48,137 nucleotides of DNA from Bifidobacterium pluvialisilvae (GCF_019331695.1 NZ_JAHBBI010000014.1:1-48137), one strand, 5' to 3'; positions 1 through 8,338 are shown, counted from the stretch's first letter. The notes: generated by a model not told the origin, from the letters alone. Translations and numbers: made by a program.

Positions 1-1101
1 GTCCCCGCACCCCAGCCCATCGCCGTCCCCGCGCCGGCGACCTTCGCCAAACCACTGCGCTTCTTCCCCGCCGTCAACCTGCGCACCGCCCGGAAAACCT
101 GCAACCGCACCGCATGGGCACTGTTCACGTTCCTCGCCGCCACCACCGTCGCGGCCGTCATCATCGGCGCCATAGCCGACATCGTCAGCCCCGGCCTCAC
201 CGACAAGCCCGGCTCCATCAGCATGGTCCTCTCGTCCCTCGCCCAGTACGGCGTCGGCGTGCCCCTGTGCCTGCTCATCTTCCATTTCGTGCCGAAACAC
301 CCGCCGCAGCCCCGTCCCGACGAACCCGACGCACACATGCGCATCGGACGCTGGCTGCTCATCTTCCTCATGGGCTTCCCCATCATGTTCGGTGGCAACA
401 TCGTCGGGCAGCTGGTCTCCAACCTGCTGTCGCTCGGCAAATACGGCAACGTCCTCGACGACGCCATGTCCACCGGCAGCAGCGAATTCGTGCCATTCGA
501 CTTCGCCGTGGAATCCGTGGTCGCCGTCATCCTCGCCCCCTGCTTCGAGGAGCTCATCTTCCGCAAGATGCTCATCGACCGTCTGCGCGTCTACGGCGAA
601 AAACTCGCCATATTCATGTCGGGCCTGCTGTTCTGCCTCATGCACACGAACACGTACCAGACGTTCTACACGTTCGGTTGGGGTCTGCTCTGGGCCTACA
701 TCTATACGCGCACGGGCAAGGTCCAGTACACCATCGCCATGCACGCCGCCACGAATTTCGTCGGCGGCGTCGTCGGCCCGCTGATCGTGAGCGGCGCCGA
801 CCTCTCCGCGTTCGACAATCTCAACACCGACGATTCCAACGCCATCATGGACGCGATCTCCCGGTCCGGTCCAGGGCTCGCCATCATCGGCGCCTATTTT
901 CTCGCGATAATCGGCCTATCCATCGCCGGCCTGGTGATGCTCATCCGCAAACGCCGGGAGTTCTTCATCAAACCCGCCGAACAGGACCTGGCGCCGGGCA
1001 ACCGCGTCCGCGTGGTCCTCGGCAATCCCGGCATGATCGTGTTCGTGGCGCTGACCGCGCTGATGACGTTCGGCGCGCCGATCGTCGCGGCGTTTTCGTG
1101 A
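1..1101 (+). CDS. CPBP family intramembrane metalloprotease (5' end outside window)
   Basis: The frame is open from the first base, so the gene begins upstream of the window; an internal ATG at 223 is not needed as start. The visible 366 residues hold several hydrophobic segments. The family motifs are present: EELIFR coded at 547-564 (glutamate pair plus Arg), an FxxxH-like FCLMH about 30 residues later, and a HAATN motif in the following helix, the usual three-part active site of CPBP (Abi/CAAX-type) proteases. Members cleave substrates inside the membrane and are often tied to bacteriocin immunity or protein maturation; the substrate here is unknown. A Pro/Ala-rich stretch precedes the first membrane segment. 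The stop at 1099-1101 is followed at once by a pair of 66-bp palindromes. Family call is firm, role is not. Confidence 0.85.
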   Translation, partial: VPAPQPIAVPAPATFAKPLRFFPAVNLRTARKTCNRTAWALFTFLAATTVAAVIIGAIADIVSPGLTDKPGSISMVLSSLAQYGVGVPLCLLIFHFVPKHPPQPRPDEPDAHMRIGRWLLIFLMGFPIMFGGNIVGQLVSNLLSLGKYGNVLDDAMSTGSSEFVPFDFAVESVVAVILAPCFEELIFRKMLIDRLRVYGEKLAIFMSGLLFCLMHTNTYQTFYTFGWGLLWAYIYTRTGKVQYTIAMHAATNFVGGVVGPLIVSGADLSAFDNLNTDDSNAIMDAISRSGPGLAIIGAYFLAIIGLSIAGLVMLIRKRREFFIKPAEQDLAPGNRVRVVLGNPGMIVFVALTALMTFGAPIVAAFS

Positions 1102-1106
1102 GGCCC

Positions 1107-1172
1107 ATTCATGAATCGTCAAATACACCCCGAAATTCTTCGATTTTGGCAGGTACCGGTCGATTCATGAAT
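1107..1172. repeat. 66-bp palindromic element, copy 1
   Basis: Left end ATTCATGAATCG (1107-1118) is answered by CGATTCATGAAT (1161-1172), and the inner flanks (CAAATAC / GGTACC) extend the similarity of the arms. It starts 5 bp after the protease stop. The same layout and length recur at 1201-1266 and 7347-7410, and copies 1 and 2 share the internal words CCCGAAATTC and TTTT-G-C-GGTA. This marks a small dispersed element rather than a chance hairpin. Confidence 0.7.
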
Positions 1173-1200
1173 TCCCGCATACGTTCTGAGGGCCCCATCA

Positions 1201-1266
1201 ATTCACGAATCGCTAGATGCGTCCCGAAATTCCCTGTTTTTGACGGGTATCTGGTGATTCGTGAAT
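1201..1266. repeat. 66-bp palindromic element, copy 2
   Basis: ATTCACGAATCG (1201-1212) pairs with GATTCGTGAAT (1256-1266); inner parts AGATGC and GGTATCT continue the arms imperfectly. It lies 28 bp after copy 1 in the same orientation, judged by the shared internal CCCGAAATTC. Both copies separate the protease gene from the rpmB promoter. Confidence 0.7.
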
Positions 1267-1319
1267 TTTCCCACGCCCAAACCACTCAGATCCATGCAAC
1301 GATTCCGTGAAAAACCCGC

Positions 1320-1325
1320 TATAAT
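1320..1325 (+). promoter_or_regulatory. candidate -10 box for rpmB
   Basis: A perfect TATAAT lies 118 bp before the rpmB ATG. I see no good -35 hexamer at 16-18 bp upstream, so this is a -10 candidate only. The implied leader would be about 110 nt. Confidence 0.35.
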
Positions 1326-1443
1326 ACCCGCTTCACTTGCGAAATCCCGTATTTCCCGCTAATATCGTGAAGTTGTGTGTTCAGGCCGGGGCATCCCGAC
1401 GGGGACACGGGAAAGACTTGAACAAACAGTAAGAGGAGTCATC

Positions 1444-1635
1444 ATGGCAGCTCGTTGTGCAGTCTGCGGCAAGGGCCCGCAGGTCGGTTATTCCGTCTCT
1501 CACTCGCACCGTCGTAACAAGCGTCGTTTCATGCCGAACCTGCAGCCGGTTCGCACCAGCATCGATGGCGAGAACGTTCGCCTTCGCGTGTGCACCTCCT
1601 GCATCAAGGCCGGCAAGGTCCAGCGCGTCGCCTGA
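1444..1635 (+). CDS. rpmB: 50S ribosomal protein L28
   Basis: 63 residues, full length for bacterial L28, a structural protein of the large ribosomal subunit. The N-terminus ([20 protein letters not shown]) and the segment [13 protein letters not shown] are diagnostic. Cysteine pairs C5/C8 and C50/C53 make this the zinc-binding C+ form. The reading frame is open further upstream, but the ATG at 1444 starts at the conserved MAARC and follows an AAGAGGAG ribosome-binding site at normal distance. The gene is monocistronic: its own promoter region lies upstream and an intrinsic terminator follows 43 bp after the stop. Confidence 0.97.
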   Translation: MAARCAVCGKGPQVGYSVSHSHRRNKRRFMPNLQPVRTSIDGENVRLRVCTSCIKAGKVQRVA

Positions 1636-1678
1636 TTCGCGTTTGCGTAGTGCAGCGGTAGACCCGCATTATCGTATG

Positions 1679-1712
1679 ATCCCGTGAGTTCCGGCTCGCG
1701 GGATTTTTTTTT
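1679..1712 (+). terminator. rho-independent terminator of rpmB
   Basis: The stem ATCCCGTGAG / CTCGCGGGAT (1679-1688 and 1695-1704) has a TTCCGG loop and runs directly into T9. It is the strongest classical terminator in the window. Confidence 0.92.
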
Positions 1713-1739
1713 ATTGCCCATATCGTCCGGTGTCTCGGT

Positions 1740-2670
1740 TCGTTGGGTTTTGGCTTGTTCGATTTCGGCCTGTTCAGTGGTGTGATTCGTTCGGTAGTTT
1801 GATTCGTCCGGTAATGCGGTTCATTCGGTTTCGGTCCGTTCGTTGATTCGGCTCGTTTAGCGGTGTGATTCGTCCGTTGATTTGATTCGTTCGGTAATGC
1901 GGTTTGTGGGTCTAATGGTTCACTGACGTTGGTGATTCCGCTTGCTTGCCGGAGCGCCGACGCAATGTGGGTCATTCCGATTGGGTTTGTGGGTCGTATC
2001 GATCAGATTTGTGGGTCCCCTCGTCCACTCAGTTGGGTTTGTGGGTCCTCTCGCTCATTCGGTCGGGTTTGTGGGTCTGGGACGTTCAATAACCGTGGGT
2101 CTGACCGTTCATTAATCGGTTTGTGGGTCTAGGGTATACGTGAAGAGACCGAAAATCGGCTCCTCATGAACGGATAGACCCACTTTCGATTTTCCTCGAC
2201 TTTTTGGACCCACAAATCTGACTATGGCGTCCTGTTAGACCCACAAATCCGGTCCATCGGGGGACAGGCCGTCAGTGAGATCTGGCTGCGACGGTAAATT
2301 GGGCCCACAGATTTGGCTGCGCGGCCGATTGGACCTCGAATTCGGCTCGCCGACCGATTGGACCCACAAATTCGGCTGTGATGACTGGGTGGACCCACAA
2401 ATCCGGCTATGGCGGCTGAGTGGGTCTACAGATGCTTGCCGACCGCGATTGGACCCACGAATCTGGCTGCGTGGCTAAATATGGCTGTCACAATCGATTG
2501 GACCTCGAATTCGGCTCGCCGACCGATTAGACCCACAAATCTGGCCGTGAGACTGGGTAGACCTACAAATCCGGCTACGGCGACCAATCAGACCCGTGAA
2601 TCCGGCTGTCACAATCGATTGGACCCACGAATCCGGCCGTGGCGATCGATTAGACCCACAACACCGCGTC
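1740..2670. repeat. GTGGGTC/GACCCACAAA array, locus 1
   Basis: Non-coding block between the rpmB terminator and recG. From 1740 to 1902 it is GT-rich and holds two diverged copies of a roughly 85-bp unit containing TGATTCGT and GGTAATGCGGTT. From 1903 to 2129 the motif TTTGTGGGTC or a close variant starts at 1903, 1986, 2008, 2038, 2068 and 2120, with shorter GTGGGTC forms near 1967 and 2095. A core follows at 2120-2183. Beyond it the motif appears reversed as GACCCACAAA: 2207, 2238, 2302, 2332, 2361, 2392, 2452, 2501, 2530, 2560, 2591, 2622 and 2653, mostly 29-32 bp apart, as part of a unit that reads roughly GACCCACAAATCCGGCT plus 13-14 less conserved bases. Long frames crossing it only translate the repeat. 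I do not recognise the element; two more loci are at 23961 and 29518. Confidence 0.85.
2102..2176 (-). other. core hairpin of array locus 1
   Basis: Read on the minus strand: CCGTTCATGAGGA, a stem GAGGAGCCGA closed by TCGG-T-CTCTTC with one bulged T, then a GACCCACAAACC motif, then AATGAACGG. The outer CCGTTCAT and ATGAACGG can pair. The same order of parts occurs on the plus strand in loci 2 and 3, with different but still complementary stem sequences. Confidence 0.65.
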
Positions 2671-2712
2671 GATGTGAGCCGACGGTCCACGCGAGCGGTC
2701 ACAATGGGGCGT

Positions 2713-5307
2713 ATGACTATTGCCCTGGATACCGCCGTTTCGTCGCTGATGACGAACAAGCGGCGTGTCGGAGCGTTGAAATCGCTGGGCGTGGTCACGG
2801 TCGGCGACGCGCTGACCTATTATCCGTTCCGTGTGACGGACCCCGTTCCCGTCACGCCCATCCGCAGCATCACCATCGGCGTCAAGGCGGCATTCGTGGC
2901 GACCGTGCGCGAACTGCGCGTCATGCCGATGAACGCCCGCCGTGGATTCCGCGTCGAGGCCGTGCTCGACGACGCCGACTTCGTAGGGCCCTCGCCGCGC
3001 ACCGCCCTCACCGAACCGTCGTCGTCATTCGCCGATACAAACGCCGCTGCACGATACGCGCATACGGCCCCCGGCATGGCGAGACTCGTGTTCTTCTCCC
3101 ACAACAAGGGGTACGCCGACTGGATGAGTTCCCGCCTGCGCGCGGATTCCGTGGTCGTGATCGCCGGCGATCCGACGGTGTTCAACAACAACCTGCAGTT
3201 CACGCATCCCGACGTGGTCGTCGTATACGGGCCCGACGGCCGGCCTGCGGAAATCGACTCCGTGGCGGCGGCATTGGCCAAGGTCTCGCGGCCGCAGCCC
3301 GTATACCATGCCAGTTCGCGAATCTCGACCGACCACATCCACGAATCGATTCTCGGATTCCTACACATGATGGCGGACGATGCGGCCGGCGAGGCCGCGT
3401 CCGATACGGCTTCGGACACCGACGGGGGAACGGCGTCCGTTCCCGCTGCGCCGATGCCGCCGTCCGTTCCCGCCTCCGCCCCCGGCGCCGTTCCCGCCAC
3501 GCCCGTGGATCCGGCGTCCCTCGCGCGCGCCATCCCCGACATCCTGCCCGAATCCGTGCGCACGGGCGAACGGCTCATGCATCGCGCCGAGGCGTTCCTC
3601 GCCATCCATCATCCCGATTCGGTCAAACGGTTCCATGCGGGCATCCGCACGATGCGATTCGAGGAGGCGTTCGTCGCGCAGACCGCGCTGCTCGCCGTGC
3701 GCCGGCAGGCCACCACCATCGACGCCTACCCCTGCCCGCAGCCGACCGGCATGGACGTGTTCGACGTCGACGCCGGCGAGACGAGACTGCAGAAATTCAT
3801 AAAATCCCTGCCATTCCAACTGACCGACGGCCAACGCAAGGTCATCGACGACATCGCCGCCGACATGACCAAGCCGGCGCCCATGCAGCGGCTGTTGCAG
3901 GGCGAGGTCGGTTCCGGCAAGACCGTCGTGGCCGTGGCCGCCATGCTGCAGGCCGTCGACGCCGGACATCAGGCCGTGCTCGTCGCCCCCACGCAGGTCC
4001 TCGCCGAACAGCATTACGCCAGCATCAACCGCATGGTCGGCGGCGACGTGGACGTTCTCCTGCTCACCGGCGGCATGAAACTCGCGGCACGACGCCGCGT
4101 ATTGGGCACGGCGGCCAGCGGCACGCCATGCATCGTCGTCGCCACGCATGCCGCGTTCTCCAAGTCGTTCCAGGCGCCGAACCTCGCGCTCGCCGTCATC
4201 GACGAACAGCACCGGTTCGGCGTGGAGCAGCGCGAGACACTGCGACGCAAATCCGAACGCGCGCCGCATCTGCTGGTCATGACGGCCACGCCGATTCCAC
4301 GCACCGCCGCCATGACATGGTTCGGCGACCTCGACATCTCCTGGCTGACCGAACTGCCGGGCGGACGCAAGCCGATCCGCACCATCGTGGTGCCCGAGGC
4401 CGACGGCCATACGATGGCGCGCATGTTCGCGCACATCCGCGCGCGCGTGGACGCGGGGGAGCGGGCGTACATCGTCTGCCCGCGCATCGACGAGAATCCC
4501 GAGGATGAGGAGACCGCCGCCGAAATCGCCGTCGAAGGCGGCGGCGCGCGTGGCGGACGACGCCGGTCGGGCGCGAAATCATCGCGCATGATGGCGAGAC
4601 GTTCGTCGCGACGGGATGAGGAATACGGTCTGATGATCGACGATCCGTTCGACGACCCATCCGACGCCGGCGACGGCTCGGCCACGCCGAAACCGCCGCT
4701 GCATTCCGTGGAGGAGATCGCCGCACGATTGGCCGCGCTGCCGCAGTTCCAGGGCATCGAACTGGCCACGCTCACCGGCCGCGACGACGACGAGACCAAA
4801 CGCCGGGTGATGGACGATTTCTCGTCCGGATGCACGCCGGTATTGGTGGCGACCACCGTCATCGAGGTCGGCGTGGACGTGCCGCAGGCCAGCTGCATCG
4901 TGATCTTCGACGCCGACCGGTTCGGACTTTCGCAGTTGCATCAGCTGCGCGGACGTGTGGGCCGAGGCGGCACGAACAGCTGGGCGTTCCTGATCTCGCG
5001 GGCCGAACCCGGTTCGCTGGCCGCACAGCGGTTGGAGGTCATCCGCACGTCCACCGACGGCGCGGACATCGCCCAGGCCGACATCGAACTGCGTGGCGCC
5101 GGCGACGTGCTGGGCGACGCGCAGTCCGGCGGACGCTCGTCGCTGAAGCTGCTGCGCGTGGTCAAGGACGCCGACATGATCGCCGACGCGCGCAAACGGG
5201 CGCAGGCGCTGCTCGACGCCGACCCCGACCTGCACGGCGAGGTCGAACTCGCCGGCGCCGTGCTCGACTTCACCCGCGGCAACGAGCAGTTCATCACCAG
5301 TACCTGA
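2713..5307 (+). CDS. recG: ATP-dependent DNA helicase RecG
   Basis: 864 residues; RecG reverses and processes stalled replication forks and Holliday junctions. An OB-type wedge region at the N-terminus is followed by a superfamily 2 helicase core: Walker A GEVGSGKT at 397-404, DEQHRFG from 497, TATPIPRT at 524-531, and the C-terminal QLRGRVGRGG motif VI. Compared with typical RecG (about 690-730 residues) it is long because of two low-complexity inserts: an Ala/Pro/Asp-rich one near 220-270 and an Arg/Gly/Asp-rich one near 596-665 between helicase motifs. ATG 2713 gives MTIALDT; ATG 2704 is an equally possible start three codons earlier. No good ribosome-binding site is visible for either. 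The promoter would have to lie inside the GACCCACAAA array. rsmD follows 27 bp downstream. Confidence 0.95.
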   Translation: MTIALDTAVSSLMTNKRRVGALKSLGVVTVGDALTYYPFRVTDPVPVTPIRSITIGVKAAFVATVRELRVMPMNARRGFRVEAVLDDADFVGPSPRTALTEPSSSFADTNAAARYAHTAPGMARLVFFSHNKGYADWMSSRLRADSVVVIAGDPTVFNNNLQFTHPDVVVVYGPDGRPAEIDSVAAALAKVSRPQPVYHASSRISTDHIHESILGFLHMMADDAAGEAASDTASDTDGGTASVPAAPMPPSVPASAPGAVPATPVDPASLARAIPDILPESVRTGERLMHRAEAFLAIHHPDSVKRFHAGIRTMRFEEAFVAQTALLAVRRQATTIDAYPCPQPTGMDVFDVDAGETRLQKFIKSLPFQLTDGQRKVIDDIAADMTKPAPMQRLLQGEVGSGKTVVAVAAMLQAVDAGHQAVLVAPTQVLAEQHYASINRMVGGDVDVLLLTGGMKLAARRRVLGTAASGTPCIVVATHAAFSKSFQAPNLALAVIDEQHRFGVEQRETLRRKSERAPHLLVMTATPIPRTAAMTWFGDLDISWLTELPGGRKPIRTIVVPEADGHTMARMFAHIRARVDAGERAYIVCPRIDENPEDEETAAEIAVEGGGARGGRRRSGAKSSRMMARRSSRRDEEYGLMIDDPFDDPSDAGDGSATPKPPLHSVEEIAARLAALPQFQGIELATLTGRDDDETKRRVMDDFSSGCTPVLVATTVIEVGVDVPQASCIVIFDADRFGLSQLHQLRGRVGRGGTNSWAFLISRAEPGSLAAQRLEVIRTSTDGADIAQADIELRGAGDVLGDAQSGGRSSLKLLRVVKDADMIADARKRAQALLDADPDLHGEVELAGAVLDFTRGNEQFITST

Positions 5308-5334
5308 CCGCCCATACCGTGCATAATGGAGTCT

Positions 5335-5946
5335 ATGCGTATTATTGCGGGACGATTCAAGGGTTTTGAGATCACGACGCCGAAAAGCGGCACCCGGCCG
5401 ACCACCGACCGTACGAAAGAGGCCATCTTCTCCCATCTGACGGCCATCAATATTCTCCCCGACGCGCGCGTGCTCGACCTGTTCGCCGGCACCGGCGCGC
5501 TCGGCATCGAGGCGTTGTCGCGCGGGGCGAGGTCGCTGGTGGCGGTGGAGTCCGCCGGACCGGCCGCCGCCATGCTCGGCAAATCGTTCGCACGACTCAA
5601 GTCGTCGAAGGCGTGGGAGTCCGGCATGGGCGCCCGCGTCGTCAGGGCGAAGGCCGAGAGATACGTCGGCGTCGGCGCGGCGGACGATGCCTCGCGGGGC
5701 GCCATGCGCGGCGAATCGTTCGATCTGGTGCTCATCGACCCGCCGTACGCCTTCAGCACCGATGACTGCAACGCGTTGACGCAGACGCTGGTGACCACCG
5801 GCATGGTCGACCCGCGTGGCGTGATCATGCTGGAACGGTCGGCGCGCTCCGACGACCCGACCGTTCCGGAAGGATGGGAGATCACCCAGGCGCGCAAATA
5901 CGGCGAGACCGCCGTGTTCTATTTCGAACGCCGACTGGAGGAGTAG
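5335..5946 (+). CDS. rsmD: 16S rRNA (guanine(966)-N(2))-methyltransferase RsmD
   Basis: 203 residues. It methylates G966 of 16S rRNA using S-adenosylmethionine. The start MRIIAGRFKG and the TRPTTDRTKEAIF segment are typical of RsmD. Motif I for cofactor binding is LDLFAGTGALG at 47-57, and the catalytic DPPY of N2/N6 methylases is at 135-138. A GGAG sits just before ATG 5335; an ATG at 5326 would add three residues but has no site. It lies 27 bp after recG, a common pairing, and is probably cotranscribed. A palindromic repeat follows the stop, toward the convergent trmD. Confidence 0.94.
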   Translation: MRIIAGRFKGFEITTPKSGTRPTTDRTKEAIFSHLTAINILPDARVLDLFAGTGALGIEALSRGARSLVAVESAGPAAAMLGKSFARLKSSKAWESGMGARVVRAKAERYVGVGAADDASRGAMRGESFDLVLIDPPYAFSTDDCNALTQTLVTTGMVDPRGVIMLERSARSDDPTVPEGWEITQARKYGETAVFYFERRLEE

Positions 5947-5972
5947 CGGATTCGCGGTGTGTGCTGGCGGGG

Positions 5973-6077
5973 AGATCCTTCGACTCGCTTCGCTCGCTCA
6001 GGATGACAATATCAGAGGGCTGCGCTCGCTCAGGATGACAATATCAGAGGGCTGCGCTCGCTCAGGATGACAATATC
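5973..6077. repeat. TCATCCTGAGC-type palindromic repeat with 32-bp terminal tandem copies
   Basis: AGATCCTTCGACTCGCTTCG begins one arm of the dispersed palindrome, and the end unit CGCTCAGGATGACAA is then repeated at 5995, 6027 and 6059 with an exact 32-bp period. It fills most of the 215-bp convergent spacer between rsmD and trmD. Related copies are at 14779, 28314, 42807, 45070 and 47985. Confidence 0.8.
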
Positions 6078-6161
6078 AAGTGGTCGAAGATCTGCTCCCG
6101 CTGGCGGTATCGGGGCAGGGTTCGCTGCACCCGCTGGCGGGGCCGCCGGATGTGGTCCTTC

Positions 6162-7313
6162 TTAGAAGTACCGCACCGGCAGATGCTCCGGCGGCAGCTT
6201 GCGCGGATGATGGCCCGAGACCTCCCAGCCGAGCATCATCAGCGTCTTGCGGTCGGCCTTGCTCAGCGCCTTGCAGTCGAGCTGCTCGATGAGATCGGGG
6301 CGGATGCGCGACGTGCGTTCCAGTGCCTCGTCGCGGCGGAACCGGTCGACCCTGCCATGGTCGCCGCTGGTCAGCACGTCGGAGACGGCGATGCCGCGCC
6401 ATGCGGTCGGCCGCGTGAACTGGCGGTGCTCCAGCAGCGGTTCCCCCGTATAGGATTCCTCCACGATGGATTCGGGGTTGCCCATGAACCCCGGCAGCAG
6501 GCGCACAATCGCCTCGATCATCGCCGACACGGCCACTTCGCCGCCGTTGAGCACATAATCGCCGATGGAGTATTCGCGCACTTCGACGCCTTGCCGCGCA
6601 TAGTATTCCGGCACGCGCGCGTCGATGCCCTCATACCGGCCACAGCCGAAAATCAATCGCTTGGCGTGGGAGAGGTCCGTGGCGTCGGCCTGCGTGAACA
6701 GCGGCGCCGACGGATTCGGGAAGATGAGGATCGGCCTGGCCTGCATGTCAGGGTCGTTGGGGTCGACGTCGCCGCCGGCGGCGGTCGTGTCCGTGGAGGG
6801 TCCGGTGGCTGCCGGATGGTCGATGGGCACGTTGTATCCGGGGGCTTCGTCGAACAGCGAATCCAGTGCGGCGACCAGTTCGTCGGGATCCTTCGTCTCC
6901 TTGAGCAGCTGGCCTGCGGCATCGCGTTTCTCCGCGGCCGCGGCGTCGGCACGCTCCTCGGCGGTCGTGGCGTCCGGCACGGGCTCGCCGGCGGGGGTGG
7001 CGGCCGGCGCGTTGCCCGGCCGGGGGACGAGATGGAAGTCTCGGGAAAGGATCGGCTCGCCCTCGGCGCTGAAATCGACCGGTTTCAGACCCATGAGGTC
7101 GTCGAGGCATTTAGCCCAGATCTCCGGCTTCATCACCATGCCCGCGCCGCCGCCGACCGGGGTGTCATCCACGGAATGATGCACGTCGTGCGTCCAGTCG
7201 CGCAGGTTGCGTGCGGTGACGGTCAATAATCCGCGTTGTTGGGCCTTGCCCAGCAGACTGAGCTTCAGTACGTCGAAGTATTCGGGGAATACGGAAACGA
7301 TGTCGATATGCAT
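6162..7313 (-). CDS. trmD: tRNA (guanine(37)-N1)-methyltransferase TrmD with large insert
   Basis: 383 residues against about 240-270 for most TrmD. It adds the m1G37 mark that prevents +1 frameshifting. The SPOUT knot motifs are intact: HSVDDTPVGGGAGMVMKP (about 46-63), CGRYEGID at 224-231, YSIGDYVLNGGE at 248-259, and the C-terminal ESYTGEPLLEHRQFTRP segment. The extra length is an Ala/Asp/Glu/Pro-rich block at roughly 82-192, between the loop after the first motif and the strand RPILIFPNPSAPLF that corresponds to the KVIYLSP strand of E. coli TrmD. The frame is unbroken and codon usage matches the flanks, so this is an insertion and not a frameshift. Last gene of the operon, 100 bp after rimM with a 64-bp palindrome between. 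Ribosome-binding site weak (GGGAC). Confidence 0.95.
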   Translation of the reverse strand: MHIDIVSVFPEYFDVLKLSLLGKAQQRGLLTVTARNLRDWTHDVHHSVDDTPVGGGAGMVMKPEIWAKCLDDLMGLKPVDFSAEGEPILSRDFHLVPRPGNAPAATPAGEPVPDATTAEERADAAAAEKRDAAGQLLKETKDPDELVAALDSLFDEAPGYNVPIDHPAATGPSTDTTAAGGDVDPNDPDMQARPILIFPNPSAPLFTQADATDLSHAKRLIFGCGRYEGIDARVPEYYARQGVEVREYSIGDYVLNGGEVAVSAMIEAIVRLLPGFMGNPESIVEESYTGEPLLEHRQFTRPTAWRGIAVSDVLTSGDHGRVDRFRRDEALERTSRIRPDLIEQLDCKALSKADRKTLMMLGWEVSGHHPRKLPPEHLPVRYF

Positions 7314-7346
7314 AGGTCCCAGCGTATCGCATACGAAGTTTCCGGG

Positions 7347-7410
7347 TTCACGAATCGGCGGATACGGGTGATGTGAGCGCTATATTTTCGTGTATCTGCC
7401 GATTCGTGAA
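7347..7410. repeat. 64-bp palindromic element, copy 3, between rimM and trmD
   Basis: The arm TTCACGAATCGGCGGATAC (7347-7365) matches the reverse complement of 7392-7410 at 18 of 19 positions. It begins 3 bp after the rimM stop and ends 33 bp before the trmD start, so the polycistronic RNA would carry this hairpin. In the reverse orientation its interior (GATACACGAAAAT) resembles copies 1 and 2 near 1107-1266. It could attenuate or stabilise the downstream trmD message; that is inference. Confidence 0.75.
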
Positions 7411-7413
7411 CTG

Positions 7414-8028
7414 CTACCGGTCCTGCAACAGGCCGTTCGGCGGGTCGAGCACGAGATATCCCTCGTCCAAATCGACCTCGGGGACGATCTCCTCGACGAA
7501 CGGGACCAACGATTCCGCGCCGCTCGGCTCGGTGACCGTCAGCAGCCACTGCGCGGGGGACTCCGTCACGTCCGTGACCCTGCCGGCGATCACATACGCG
7601 TCGGTAGAGTCATCATCGTGGGAACCGGCGTCACCGGCGTCGTCATCATCGGCACCACCATTCGCGTAGATTCTCGCCTCGAGGCCGATGAGCTCCTCGG
7701 CGTAGAACCCGTCGTCCTCGTCGGAATCATCGTCGGCGTACGTGGGCTCGACGTACAGCATCGTGCCGTTCAGGGCCTCCGACGCGTTGCGGTCGGTCAC
7801 GCCCTTGAACAGGAGTATCCACCGTTCCTTGAACTTGCGGGACTTCACGACCTCGAATTCGCGGCCGTCGCCGGTCAGCAATACGGAGCCGGGGGCGAAC
7901 CGCTCCTCCGGATCGTCGGTGAACGCGCGCACGTTGACCTCGCCCTTCAGGCCCTGCGCCCTGCCGATACGACAGACCCTCAGCAGCTCACGCTGCTGAG
8001 GGTCTGTATCGTGCTGTGTATCTGCCAT
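7414..8028 (-). CDS. rimM: Ribosome maturation factor RimM
   Basis: 204 residues. RimM assists 30S head assembly and binds S19. The N-terminal RimM barrel opens with RVCRIGRAQGLKGEVNVRAF, and the PRC-barrel half ends with VPFVEEIVPEVDLDEGYLVLD-type sequence. Between them is an Asp-rich insertion (runs such as DDDSDEDD and GGADDDDAGD). ATG 8028 has GGAG 8 nt upstream; ATG 8034 is only two codons earlier with poor spacing, so 8028 is preferred. Third gene of the rpsP operon, 77 bp after khpA. Confidence 0.94.
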   Translation of the reverse strand: MADTQHDTDPQQRELLRVCRIGRAQGLKGEVNVRAFTDDPEERFAPGSVLLTGDGREFEVVKSRKFKERWILLFKGVTDRNASEALNGTMLYVEPTYADDDSDEDDGFYAEELIGLEARIYANGGADDDDAGDAGSHDDDSTDAYVIAGRVTDVTESPAQWLLTVTEPSGAESLVPFVEEIVPEVDLDEGYLVLDPPNGLLQDR

Positions 8029-8105
8029 CGTCATTGCTCCGATGTTACCGGACGACCAAGACGCGATGGATGTGCGAGATTCCTGCGAATCCTATGAAAC
8101 GTCGT

Positions 8106-8336
8106 TCAGCGCACGTCCATGATGTCGACGCGGACCTTGTGGTCGGCCAGGGCCTGCACCACGGTGCGGATGGCGTTCGCGGTGCGTCCGCCACGACCGA
8201 TGACGCGGCCGATGTCCTCCGGGTTCACCCGCACGCGAAGCAGTTCGCCGCGGTTGTTCTCGTGGGACTTGACGGACACGTCGTCCGGGAAATCGACGAT
8301 GTTCTTGATCAGATGTTCGACGGCTTCAGCAAGCAT
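8106..8336 (-). CDS. khpA: RNA-binding KH-domain protein KhpA
   Basis: 76 residues, a single KH domain with the GxxG loop in VIGRGGRTANAIR. KhpA proteins bind RNA broadly and in Firmicutes pair with KhpB to influence cell size and division; the gene between rpsP and rimM is the classical position. Start ATG lies 2 bp after the rpsP stop (TAA-TC-ATG), so translation is almost surely coupled. Length and composition are normal. Confidence 0.95.
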   Translation of the reverse strand: MLAEAVEHLIKNIVDFPDDVSVKSHENNRGELLRVRVNPEDIGRVIGRGGRTANAIRTVVQALADHKVRVDIMDVR

Positions 8337-8338
8337 GA

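Noticed and set aside
2200-2670. CRISPR array
   Set aside because: Periodicity of about 30 bp tempted, but the conserved part is only about 17 bp, units are degenerate, the variable part is 13-14 bp and itself similar between units, and no cas gene is near.
2275-4508. Long overlapping frames upstream of and inside recG (including a 699-codon frame)
   Set aside because: They translate the GACCCACAAA repeat or run out of frame through recG, with Arg/Pro-rich composition typical of shadow frames in GC-rich DNA.
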